This document shows, one piece after another, positions 5,559 through 13,367 of a stretch of DNA of 18,946 nt. The position numbers and the translations under genes are program-made. The notes beneath the pieces are model-generated. The model did not search any database and was not told the DNA's origin. It saw only the letters and a list, made by a program, of their open reading frames with translations. Position 1 is the first letter of the stretch. Every line of letters starts with the position of its first letter. Source of the stretch: Gemmatimonadota bacterium (GTDB lineage: Bacteria > Latescibacterota > UBA2968 > UBA8231); NCBI GenBank assembly GCA_028875335.1, contig JAPPEF010000005.1, positions 1 through 18,946 of the forward strand. The letters run 5' to 3'.

Positions 5559-7409
5559 CGCCTGTCGGGTATCCTCGCTGGCATTGCCACCCACGCCGAC
5601 GTGCAGGCGACCTTCCGCTGTCCGTACAAGAATCGCTTCGACCAATGCACCGCCCACTTCGGCTGCCGCAACCAGCGCAAGCCAAAAGAGCCGGGTGGGC
5701 TGTTCCAGTGCGGCAGCGATGACCAACTCGACTACCGCTCGGCTTGGGAGACGGACCAACGCCCGGCCACACCCGGCCGAGGACAAATCCGCTGCGACGG
5801 CACCTCCTATCCGCTATCGACCGGCGGGACCCTCTTCGACTATGCGGATCAACTCGGCGCCCGCGTGCCCACCTCCTGCGGGCGCACTGGCCATTGCCAC
5901 GAGTGCATCGTCGAGGTCACAAGCGGCGCGCAAGCCCTCAACGCATCAACACCGGCCGAGGAATTTCTCGGCGGTGAGTTCCGCCTCGCCTGCCAAGCCA
6001 AAGTCGAAGACGCCGATGTCGATATCGAGTTTGCACCTCTTTTTCGCACGCCTCGGATACTGACCCAGACCGTAGATCGCCCCGCCGAGATTGATCCAGT
6101 AGTCCAGCGGCGCGGGCAAGCTATCTACTACGGCGACGAGGAAATCGACCAATACCGCGGCCACCTCTACGGCTTAGCCATCGACTTGGGCACCACCACC
6201 ATCGTCCTCGACTTAGTCGATCTGGAGACGGGCGAGAGCGTGCATTTGAGCGCGTTTGAAAACCCGCAGCGCTTTGGCGGCAGCGACATCATGCACCGCA
6301 TCTCCTACGACGGGCAACACCCCGGCGAGCTGCGCCAAGCCCTAGTCAAGGCGCTCAACCACGAAATCGCAGATCTGTGCCGGCGCGGTGGCTTTGTGCG
6401 GCAGGAAATTTACGAGATCGTGGTCGCTGGCAACTCGACGATGCGCGACATCCTCTTCCGCCTCGACGTGCAGAGCATCGGCCAAAAGCCCTACAAATCT
6501 CGCATTGAGCACGAATACCTAAGCGGCGAACGCACCGCGACCAGCCTAGTCGAGAAGACCCGCCGCCTCGGCCTGAAGGCCAATCCCAAAGCACGCGCGT
6601 ACTCGCTGCCGCTGATCGCCAGCCACGTCGGCGCGGATGTAGCCGCCGACTTAGTCGCCGTCGATATGGACCTTTCCAGCGAGAGCGCAATGCTGGTCGA
6701 TGTGGGTACCAACACCGAAGTCGTCGTCGCGCACCAAGGCCGCCTCGTCGCAGCCTCTTGCCCGGCTGGCCCGGCCTTTGAAGGCGGCGGCATCACCTAT
6801 GGTATGCCCGGCTGCGACGGAGCAATTGAATCCATCCGCTGGGACGGTGCGCGCTGGCAGTGGGACACCATCGGCGACACCGCGCCGGCAGGACTGTGCG
6901 GCTCCGGGCTAATCGACCTCCTCGCCGAGTTGCGCCGCTACAACTTAATGACCCCCAAAGGCGTCTTTGCCGCCAAAAAGCGTCAGTTCGAGCTAGTCCC
7001 CGAGCGCGGCATCACCTTTTCCCGCCTCGACGCCTCCAACCTCGCCCAAGCCAAAGCCGCCAATTTCTGCGGCCAGTACATCGTCTTGCGGACTTTGGGC
7101 CTAAATCCAGGCGACGTGCAACAGCTCTACCTCGCCGGCGGCTTTGCCAACTACGTCGATGTCCAAGCCGCCATTGACATCGGCTTTTTGGCCCCCGTGC
7201 CCACAGCGCGCATCGCCAAGGTCGGCAATGCCGCTGTTCAAGGGGCGCGCGAAGTCCTTCTTTCCGCCCGCAAACGCGCTCGCATCGAAGCACTGGCCAA
7301 GCGCATTGAGCACGTCGAACTGGAGACGACCCCCGACTTTTTTGAACTCTTCGTCGAGGGCTGCCAATTCAAACCCATGCCCCGCAAACTGACCGCGGCC
7401 TCCGTCTGA
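5517..7409 (+). CDS. Reductive activator of corrinoid proteins (RACo; 2Fe-2S + DUF4445/ASKHA ATPase)
   Basis: This 630-aa protein uses ATP hydrolysis and a [2Fe-2S] electron relay to reduce inactive Co(II) corrinoid back to Co(I). The ferredoxin domain (~88-172) has C121-x5-C127-x2-C130 (SCGRTGHCHEC) and C159 (LACQ). The ASKHA ATPase part begins with AIDLGTTTIVLDLVD (~221) and continues with AGNSTMRDIL, LVDVGTNTEVVV (~393), GLCGSGLIDLLAEL and LYLAGGFANYV. An N-terminal ~70-residue extension holds four more cysteines (C35, C44, C50, C65), possibly a second metal site. I start at 5517, the copy of the duplicated start; an ATG at 5472 in the same frame lies inside gene C. No clear ribosome site precedes 5517. 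It serves the corrinoid protein at 2862-3617, from which the inserted module now separates it. Confidence 0.93.
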   Translation: MTQIDPQEYQKSLDRLSGILAGIATHADVQATFRCPYKNRFDQCTAHFGCRNQRKPKEPGGLFQCGSDDQLDYRSAWETDQRPATPGRGQIRCDGTSYPLSTGGTLFDYADQLGARVPTSCGRTGHCHECIVEVTSGAQALNASTPAEEFLGGEFRLACQAKVEDADVDIEFAPLFRTPRILTQTVDRPAEIDPVVQRRGQAIYYGDEEIDQYRGHLYGLAIDLGTTTIVLDLVDLETGESVHLSAFENPQRFGGSDIMHRISYDGQHPGELRQALVKALNHEIADLCRRGGFVRQEIYEIVVAGNSTMRDILFRLDVQSIGQKPYKSRIEHEYLSGERTATSLVEKTRRLGLKANPKARAYSLPLIASHVGADVAADLVAVDMDLSSESAMLVDVGTNTEVVVAHQGRLVAASCPAGPAFEGGGITYGMPGCDGAIESIRWDGARWQWDTIGDTAPAGLCGSGLIDLLAELRRYNLMTPKGVFAAKKRQFELVPERGITFSRLDASNLAQAKAANFCGQYIVLRTLGLNPGDVQQLYLAGGFANYVDVQAAIDIGFLAPVPTARIAKVGNAAVQGAREVLLSARKRARIEALAKRIEHVELETTPDFFELFVEGCQFKPMPRKLTAASV

Positions 7410-7416
7410 GCAGGCC

Positions 7417-8970
7417 ATGCAGCAAACCGCCACCCTGCGCCATCTGCTAGAAGAGACCGACCGCTTTATCACCTGCGTCGAACTGGTCACGTCCCGGGGC
7501 ACCCTAGCCGATCGCGGCGGCAAGCGGGTGCTGGAGATGGCCCAGGCCCTAGCCGCCGATCCGCGCTTTGACGCCCTCTCGATTACCGACAACCCCGGCG
7601 GCAATCCCATGATCTCTGCGGACGCGCTGGGAACTCCGCTCAAAGAGGGCGGCCAAGAAGTCATCATCCACCTCTCCTGCAAGGACTTCAACCGCAACGG
7701 ACTGATGGGCCAAGCCTGGAAGCTGGCCGATGGGGGTTTCGACAACATTCTCACCTTGTCGGGCGATTATCCCATCACCGGGTATCAAGGCCAAGCCAGC
7801 GGCGTGTTCGACATCGATTCAGTCGGCCTGTTGCAATTGCTCTCCGACATGAACGAGGGACGCTTTGAAGACGCCTCGCCGGGTCGCAAACCGCGTCCGT
7901 TAAAACCCACCCGCTTTTTTCTTGGCGCTGTAGTCAACAACCACAAGCGGCTCGAAGCCGAGGTCATGCCACAGTATTTCAAGCTGGCCAAAAAGATTCA
8001 CACTGGCGCCCGCTTCATCATCAACCAAATCGGCTACGACGCCCGCAAGCAGGACGAGCTACTCAAGTACATGGCCCTGCACGACCTCCGCGTTCCAGTC
8101 ATCGCCAACGTCTTCGTCTTGTCCGGAGGAGTGGCCCGCTTCTTCCACGCTGGTCGCATCCCTGGCGTCGAAGTCACCGACGAATTGCTCGCGGTGGCAC
8201 AGAAGCAAGCCGCTTCCCCCGATAAGGGCAAAGCCTTCTTCCTCGAATTCGCCGCCCAGCAATGCGCCATTGCCCGAGGTCTAGGCTATCGCGGCGTGTA
8301 CTTGGGGGGCCACATCGGAGCCGAGGAATACGGCCGCATCTTGGAACTAGTCTCCCAGTACGCCGCAGATGACTGGCGCGATTTTGCCCGCCAGATTCTC
8401 TACTCGCGCCCCGGCGAATTCTTCTACTTTGAAGAAGACCCCGACACGGGCTTGGCCTCCACCCAAGTCAATCAATCCTATCTCGACTCAAAGACGTCTA
8501 GTGGCCGTCGCCGAGCTCCTCTAACGTACAGGATCAATCGCCAGCTCCACGACCGCGTCTTTGAGCCGGGCAAGGCCCTGTTTCGCCTCGGAGCGTCCCT
8601 GGCGCGCAAAGTCGAGGGCGGAAAACTGCAAAAGCCCCTGCACACCGCAGAACACGCGCTCAAAATCGCCGCTTTTGACTGCCGCGACTGCGGCGATTGC
8701 TCATTGCCGGACATCGCCTATTTGTGCCCGGAATCGCAGTGCGTCAAAAACCAGCGCAATGGCCCCTGCGGCGGCACGCGCCAAGGCAAGTGCGAAATCG
8801 GCGACAAGGACTGCATTTGGGCGCGCGCGTACGACCGCCTCAAGGCCTATGGCGAAGAAGAACAAATGCTCGGCGACAAGGCCGTCATCAAGGACGCGGC
8901 ACTACAGGGCACCAGCGCCTGGGCCAACGCCTTTTTGCAAAGAGATCACAACGGGAAGAAGAACGACTAA
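7417..8970 (+). CDS. metF: Methylenetetrahydrofolate reductase fused to MetV-type Cys-rich domain
   Basis: This 517-aa protein interconverts methyl-THF and methylene-THF. The N-terminal ~300 residues form the MetF barrel (ITCVELVTSRG, FDALSITDNPGGNPM, DNILTLSGDYP, and GVFDIDSVGLLQLL). The C-terminal ~100 residues are the MTHFR_C/MetV-like domain: C422-x2-C425-x2-C428 (CRDCGDC), C437 and C442 (LCPESQC), C451 (GPCGGT), C459 and C466. In acetogens MetV is a separate iron-sulfur or zinc protein partnering MetF; here both are one chain. It starts 7 bases after the RACo stop and so belongs to the same transcript. Next to a corrinoid methyltransferase it most likely oxidises methyl-THF made from the demethylated substrate, but the reductive direction (methionine supply) is possible. 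Confidence 0.92.
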   Translation: MQQTATLRHLLEETDRFITCVELVTSRGTLADRGGKRVLEMAQALAADPRFDALSITDNPGGNPMISADALGTPLKEGGQEVIIHLSCKDFNRNGLMGQAWKLADGGFDNILTLSGDYPITGYQGQASGVFDIDSVGLLQLLSDMNEGRFEDASPGRKPRPLKPTRFFLGAVVNNHKRLEAEVMPQYFKLAKKIHTGARFIINQIGYDARKQDELLKYMALHDLRVPVIANVFVLSGGVARFFHAGRIPGVEVTDELLAVAQKQAASPDKGKAFFLEFAAQQCAIARGLGYRGVYLGGHIGAEEYGRILELVSQYAADDWRDFARQILYSRPGEFFYFEEDPDTGLASTQVNQSYLDSKTSSGRRRAPLTYRINRQLHDRVFEPGKALFRLGASLARKVEGGKLQKPLHTAEHALKIAAFDCRDCGDCSLPDIAYLCPESQCVKNQRNGPCGGTRQGKCEIGDKDCIWARAYDRLKAYGEEEQMLGDKAVIKDAALQGTSAWANAFLQRDHNGKKND

Positions 8971-8999
8971 ATTAGCGACTATCCCGCTACATCTCGCGC

Positions 9000-9018
9000 A
9001 GGCCGTCGGCTGCGGCCT
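9000..9018 (+). terminator. Weak hairpin after metF
   Basis: AGGCCG and CGGCCT form a 6-bp G+C-rich stem with a 7-base loop, 30 bases after the metF stop. It is followed by CTTATG rather than a run of T, so it may be a weak or Rho-assisted end, or chance. The rest of 8971-9102 holds nothing else I can support. Confidence 0.25.
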
Positions 9019-9102
9019 CTTATGTGATTATCCTCAACACACAGTGACAAAACTCGTGGGCTTAGGGGTTAGACAAGCAAACGACCGAGAGGAGGATGAA
9101 TC

Positions 9103-9684
9103 ATGCAGCGTTTAAAACTATTGGCCTTCCCATTCGGGATTTTGCTCTTGCTATCTGGATGTATAGTCCGATCTCTGCACCCACTATATACCGAGGAAAA
9201 TGTGATCTTTGATGCACGCCTTATTGGCCAGTGGGCAGAGGAAGACTCAAAAGAGATATGGGAATTCTCGCAACAGGGCGAGCAACAATATAAGTGCGTC
9301 GTTTACGAGAAGGACGGCGAACAGAGTATCCTTGTGGCTCGCCTTTTGGAAATCAAAGGAAAAATGTTTTTGGATTTTTTTCCTACAGAATCAGATTGGC
9401 AGGAAGGTGTTTTCTACCAACTTCACGTCCTGCCCGTCCATTCCTTTGCATATATCAAGCAAATTGAGCCAACATTACAGATAAGTTTTCCTAGTTCAGA
9501 CTGGTTGCAAGAGTTGCTTGAGAAGAATCCCGATGCAATTCGCCATGAAGAGCTTGGCAAAGACGATATTATCCTCAGCGCCTCAACTGAGGCATTGCAA
9601 ACTTTCTGGCTCGCACACCTAGATACAGAAGGTGCCTTTGCTGAACTGAGCGACCTGCAACGAAAACAGACATCTACCCAATAG
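9103..9684 (+). CDS. Small lipoprotein of unknown function
   Basis: This 193-aa protein has a clear lipoprotein signal: MQRLK, a hydrophobic core, and the lipobox LLSGC with C20 as lipid anchor. GGAGG at 9091-9095 with 7-base spacing supports the start at 9103. The mature part opens IVRSLHPLYTEENVIFDARLIGQWAEED and continues IWEFSQQGEQQYKCVVYEKDG, which looks like a lipocalin- or META-like strand-rich start (a G-x-W near the beginning), but I do not recognise the family. Base composition is lower in G+C than the methyltransferase operon, so it may be a later arrival. It is separated from metF by 132 bases and is followed in the same frame by a broken glyoxalase fragment. Location: anchored in the envelope. 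Confidence 0.8.
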   Translation: MQRLKLLAFPFGILLLLSGCIVRSLHPLYTEENVIFDARLIGQWAEEDSKEIWEFSQQGEQQYKCVVYEKDGEQSILVARLLEIKGKMFLDFFPTESDWQEGVFYQLHVLPVHSFAYIKQIEPTLQISFPSSDWLQELLEKNPDAIRHEELGKDDIILSASTEALQTFWLAHLDTEGAFAELSDLQRKQTSTQ

Positions 9685-9780
9685 AGTAAACAGTGTCCAG
9701 AGTACGGCGAGAGATACTACGCGACTTTCTTCTTTGACCCTGACGGTATCAAGCTCGAAGGAACTTACACCTCTGAGTAA
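9685..9780 (+). pseudogene. Remnant of a glyoxalase/VOC-family gene (C-terminal ~31 codons)
   Basis: Directly after the lipoprotein stop (TAG, 9682-9684) and in the same frame, 31 codons translate as a peptide containing PEYGERYYATFFFDPDGIKL and ending at TAA 9778-9780. The pattern YG-x-x-YYATFF-x-DPDG-I-KLE is the C-terminal signature of vicinal-oxygen-chelate proteins (glyoxalase/bleomycin-resistance fold), where the final E is a metal ligand. No start codon or N-terminal part is present, so this is a decayed or truncated gene that was cut when the lipoprotein sequence arrived or when an upstream part was deleted. Confidence 0.7.
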
Positions 9781-9798
9781 ACCAGAAAACGGCAGTAT

Positions 9799-12039
9799 AT
9801 GTATTCCTATAACTGTGCAGAACTCATGCGAAAACCTCTATCTTTCCTTCCCTCCAATCCCCTGTATCCGATCGTCCTGATCCTCGCGTCAGCCCTCGTT
9901 CCACCGACCTTTGCCGATGTGCGTCTGCCCAAGATATTCGGCGATCACATGGTATTGCAGCGCGATAGCCCCCTACCCATCTGGGGCTGGGCTGAGCCTA
10001 ACGAGCAGGTCATCGTCGAATTTCTTGGTCAAATCGACAGTACCAGTGCCAATGCACAGGGCGAGTGGAAGGTGGAATTGCTACCGGTCAAAGCCGGTGG
10101 TCCCCATGCGCTGACGGTGACGGGCACCAACAGCATTGAACTGCAAAACGTGCTCGTCGGCGAAGTCTGGCTCTGTTCGGGGCAATCGAATATGGAAATG
10201 GGCGTCAGTCTCTGCCTCAACCCAGAAGCGGAAATCGCCGCAGCCAACTATCCACAAATCCGTCTCTTCCAGATTTCCAAAAAACTCAGTGCTGAACCAC
10301 AAACGGACATCGAGGCCGATTGGCTCCTCTGTACCCCGGAGACGATCGCCAAGGGCGGCTGGGGTGGATTCTCAGCCGCCGCCTACTATTTTGGCCGCCA
10401 CTTGCAGCGCGAACTCGACGTGCCCATCGGCCTGATTCAGGCAGCTTGGGGCGGCACCCGCATCGAACCCTGGATCCCGCCCTCCGGTTTTGCCGCAGTA
10501 CCTGCGGTGCGCGATATCTACGAGCAACTACAATTGCAAAATCCGCGCAGTGATCTGTACAAAGAGCGCTTAGGAGGCGTATTGGACGAAGTCGAGGATT
10601 GGCTTAACGCCGCCCAGGCGGCACGACAAAGCGAAGAGCCAGTACCGAAAATGCCGATCTATCCCCCCGAACTCCTGCCGCCAAACGACCCGCAGCAACC
10701 CGCAGTACTCTACAACGCCATGATCCACCCCCTCGTCCCCTTTGCATTGCGCGGCGCTATCTGGTACCAGGGCGAGTCCAACCACACCGAGGGCATGCGC
10801 TATACCGAGAAAATGAAGGCACTCATCAAGGGTTGGCGCGACCTTTGGCCAAGCGGTGAGTTTCCATTTTACTACGTGCAGATCGCCCCTTATTCCTACG
10901 GCGATGAAGCCTCTGATGTCCTACCCAAATTCTGGGAAGCGCAAACGGCCGCACTGGAAATTCCCCACACCGGCATGGTCGTCATCCACGACGTTGGCGA
11001 CCTCAATGATATCCACCCTAAAAACAAGCAGGAAGTCGGGCGGCGCCTGGCGCTGGTAGCACTGGCCAAGACCTATAACCAAGAAGAGAGCTATTCAGGT
11101 CCGCTCTACCGTTCGATGCAGATAAAAGGCGACAAAATTCACTTGCGTTTTGATCACGGCGACGGCCTGCAAACACGCGACGGCGCGGCACCAGATCACT
11201 TTGCGGTAATCGACCAAAAACGCGGTGGATTTGTCAGGGCAACCGCCGAGATAGTAGGCGATGAGATCGTAGTTTCAGCGCCGGGTGTTGCAAACCCCGT
11301 GGCGGTGCGCTTTGCTTGGCATAAGCTGGCCGAACCCAACCTAGTCAACGCCGCCGGCCTACCCGCCGCCCCATTCCGCGCTGGTGCCGTGCCCCAACGC
11401 GACCGGCTCGAAATGGAAGTGCCCGAAGCGGCAGACTATCGCCTTGTTTACGACCTCGATCTAGCCAACCTCGGCGCGGATATTCACTACGACGTCGACA
11501 ATAGCGCTGCGATTACCGAGCCTTTTGACCGCATCGCCTATTTTGTGGAATTGCAACACAGCGATGGCGAAACGCACTTTCTTTACGTTTCACTGGATAC
11601 CTTTACCGATGATCTCAAAATGATCGGCGTACCCACCTTGGCCTCGGGGGCCCACTTCCAACAACCCGTCACCCAGATGAACATCTGGTCCAACACGAGC
11701 GTGCACAACGGCATCGGCCTAGTAGGAGGTCACATCGAATTCTGGCCTAACAACTACGCTCCAGCCAATGCCGCGGCCGTGCCCAATGCCTCTCAGCATA
11801 GCTACGACTTTGGCGACCAGCCCGTAGATCCCGCCGATGGCTATGGCAGTATGCAGATACACAACGCCACTACAGAACAGACGCTATTTGCCATCAACCA
11901 CTGGCGTCGAGGTGAACGCGCCGATATCGGCATTGGCAATCGGGCTGATAAACACTCCGATTGGACTTTTGCTGGCAATGCACAGAGCTATTCTGCCAAA
12001 AGACTGAGAATACTGGTGCGAAATCTCGATAGGCGATGA
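9799..12039 (+). CDS. Sialate O-acetylesterase (SGNH-type) with extra C-terminal module
   Basis: This 746-aa exported esterase removes acetyl groups from sialic acids or other acetylated glycans. A signal peptide ends near residue 39 (VPPTFA|D); the ATG ten codons in (9826) would give a more usual n-region, and neither start has a good ribosome site. The SASA/SGNH domain shows LPKIFGDHMVLQRD at the front, the nucleophile S130 in CSGQSNM, GLIQAAWGGTRIEPW, IWYQGESN and the D404/H406 pair in DLNDIHP. After ~530 comes a further ~200-residue module (YDLDLANLGADIHYDVDNS, FDRIAYFVELQ, HIEFWPNNYAPANAAAVPN, DWTFAGNAQSYSAKRLRILV) that looks strand-rich and, from memory, recurs in planctomycete esterases. 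It probably acts in the periplasm or outside the cell on algal or host polysaccharide. Confidence 0.88.
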   Translation: MYSYNCAELMRKPLSFLPSNPLYPIVLILASALVPPTFADVRLPKIFGDHMVLQRDSPLPIWGWAEPNEQVIVEFLGQIDSTSANAQGEWKVELLPVKAGGPHALTVTGTNSIELQNVLVGEVWLCSGQSNMEMGVSLCLNPEAEIAAANYPQIRLFQISKKLSAEPQTDIEADWLLCTPETIAKGGWGGFSAAAYYFGRHLQRELDVPIGLIQAAWGGTRIEPWIPPSGFAAVPAVRDIYEQLQLQNPRSDLYKERLGGVLDEVEDWLNAAQAARQSEEPVPKMPIYPPELLPPNDPQQPAVLYNAMIHPLVPFALRGAIWYQGESNHTEGMRYTEKMKALIKGWRDLWPSGEFPFYYVQIAPYSYGDEASDVLPKFWEAQTAALEIPHTGMVVIHDVGDLNDIHPKNKQEVGRRLALVALAKTYNQEESYSGPLYRSMQIKGDKIHLRFDHGDGLQTRDGAAPDHFAVIDQKRGGFVRATAEIVGDEIVVSAPGVANPVAVRFAWHKLAEPNLVNAAGLPAAPFRAGAVPQRDRLEMEVPEAADYRLVYDLDLANLGADIHYDVDNSAAITEPFDRIAYFVELQHSDGETHFLYVSLDTFTDDLKMIGVPTLASGAHFQQPVTQMNIWSNTSVHNGIGLVGGHIEFWPNNYAPANAAAVPNASQHSYDFGDQPVDPADGYGSMQIHNATTEQTLFAINHWRRGERADIGIGNRADKHSDWTFAGNAQSYSAKRLRILVRNLDRR

Positions 12040-12064
12040 CTCCCAAGCGTGAGGACGACAGGAA

Positions 12065-12093
12065 TTGACCAAGAACGAGGGAGGTGATACCTT
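12065..12093 (+). promoter_or_regulatory. Weak candidate promoter upstream of pterin methyltransferase
   Basis: TTGACC (12065-12070, five of six -35 bases) is followed after exactly 17 bp by TACCTT (12088-12093, only three of six -10 bases). It lies in the 198-base gap after the sialate esterase. The gap otherwise shows no terminator, RNA or gene I can support. This match could be chance. Confidence 0.2.
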
Positions 12094-12237
12094 AAAAAGC
12101 TTTAGCTTCTTGGACGAGATGGCAGTGATTTTCTTAGTAGTGAATCGCTCCCCCATTCATTGAAGAAGCCTATCTTTATTCAACTTCATCCAACAACGCC
12201 CATTCTAATCACCAATTCACCCAAACACGGAATCCCT

Positions 12238-13266
12238 ATGAACATCCCCGGTACGGACCGTCCCTTCTTCGTCATCGGCGAAAACATCCACACCACCCGC
12301 GTCGTCTTGCGCAAAGGCAAGCTCATCGGCCCAGACCCCCAAGGCGTCGAATCCGTACGCTTCCGCGACGCCGACAACAAACGCCGCTTCCTCCAAATCC
12401 CCGAAGCAGTCAAAACAACCCAAGACTACGAGGAAGGCCGCGTCAAACACCTCAAGATCGCCGTTCAACAAGCCATGCTCGGCAATGAGGATGCCCTCGA
12501 CTACCTCCGCCGCCAAGTGCAGCGCCAAGAAGCGGCTGGCACCGATTTCCTCGACCTCAATGTCGATGAGATCTCCCTCAAGCCCGCAGATCGGCAAGAG
12601 GCCATGCGCTGGTTGGTGCAGGCGGTATTGGCCATGTCGCCGACGGCACTGGCCATCGACTCCTCCCAGCTAGATACCCTCGCCGTCGGCCTCGAAGCCG
12701 GAGCCGACCATCCCCAGCGCCTGCTGCTCAACTCCGCGTCCTTAGAGCGGCCCGAAGCCCTAGAGCTGGCCAAACGGTACAACGCCCAAGTCATCATCAC
12801 CTCGGCGGGCGAGTCCGGTATGCCACAAAGCGCGCAAGAACGGATCGATCACGCCCGGCAAATGGTCGACAAAGCCCTCGCCTTGGGGCTGCAACTCGCC
12901 GACTTGTACATCGACCCCCTGATCTTCCCCATCTCGGTTGATGCGCAATTCGGCCACCACGCCTTTGACGCCATCCGCCAACTGCGCGATGAGCTAGGTG
13001 CCGAAATCCACATCACCGGTGGCTTCTCCAATGTCTCCTTCGGCCTGCCCTGCCGCCACTTGATCAACGACGTCTTCCTGCTGCTGGCCGTCGAAGCCGG
13101 TGCCGACAGCGCAATCATGGATCCGACTACTACCTCTCTAGCCGACATCTTTGTCACGGACCGCCAAGCCCGTCCCTACCAGCTAGCTGAGGATATGTTA
13201 CTGGGCCGAGACGAGTACTGCGCCGCCTTCCTCCGCGCCTATCGCAAGGGCGAACTGGCCGCCTAG
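12238..13266 (+). CDS. Pterin-binding (DHPS/MtrH-like) methyltransferase, methyl-THF:corrinoid type
   Basis: This 342-aa TIM-barrel protein resembles AcsE, MtvA, MtgA, CmuB and the folate domain of MetH. Pterin-site features are GENIHTT (~14-20), DLNVDE with D106 and N108, IDSSQ with D141, LLNSAS with N165, and YIDPLIFP with D226. AE-x-HITGGFSNVSFGLP near ~258-272 is the conserved GxSNxSFGLP loop of this family. I start at ATG 12238 because the family begins close to this point; a TTG 26 codons earlier (12160) is in frame but gives a non-family leader. In this setting it would pass methyl from the corrinoid protein to tetrahydrofolate, feeding MetF. It lies 3.3 kb downstream of metF, separated by unrelated esterase and lipoprotein genes, so the pathway genes are split. 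Confidence 0.9.
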   Translation: MNIPGTDRPFFVIGENIHTTRVVLRKGKLIGPDPQGVESVRFRDADNKRRFLQIPEAVKTTQDYEEGRVKHLKIAVQQAMLGNEDALDYLRRQVQRQEAAGTDFLDLNVDEISLKPADRQEAMRWLVQAVLAMSPTALAIDSSQLDTLAVGLEAGADHPQRLLLNSASLERPEALELAKRYNAQVIITSAGESGMPQSAQERIDHARQMVDKALALGLQLADLYIDPLIFPISVDAQFGHHAFDAIRQLRDELGAEIHITGGFSNVSFGLPCRHLINDVFLLLAVEAGADSAIMDPTTTSLADIFVTDRQARPYQLAEDMLLGRDEYCAAFLRAYRKGELAA

Positions 13267-13314
13267 CGCGTTGGTCATTATTGGCCTTGTCCCGTAAATT
13301 AAAAACTGAGCTTA

Positions 13315-13337
13315 GGACGAGCTTTGTCGCCTCGTCC
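13315..13337 (+). other. Hairpin in leader of the esterase lipoprotein gene
   Basis: GGACGAG (13315-13321) pairs perfectly with CTCGTCC (13331-13337) across a 9-base loop, in the 101-base gap between the pterin methyltransferase and the next gene. No T-run follows, so it is not a standard terminator. It may mark an mRNA processing or stability element, or be chance. Confidence 0.25.
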
Positions 13338-13367
13338 CGTAGATCGCCAACGGAAAGGAGGGTCAAT

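Noticed and set aside
8561..9115. 184-codon plus-strand frame across the metF end
   Set aside because: A low-complexity Ala/Ser/Arg shadow of the MetV domain in another frame; the lipoprotein's own ribosome site lies within its end.
12100..12116. AAGCT/AGCTT inverted repeat as a terminator after the sialate esterase
   Set aside because: The loop would be only 2 bases and no T-run follows; it cannot form a working hairpin.
11884..12156. 90-codon minus-strand frame reaching out of the sialate esterase into the gap
   Set aside because: Mostly antisense to the esterase, with no ribosome site or similarity I recognise.
12160..12237. TTG-initiated extension of the pterin methyltransferase
   Set aside because: The 26 extra residues are not family-like and the ATG at 12238 is close to the conserved GENIH motif.
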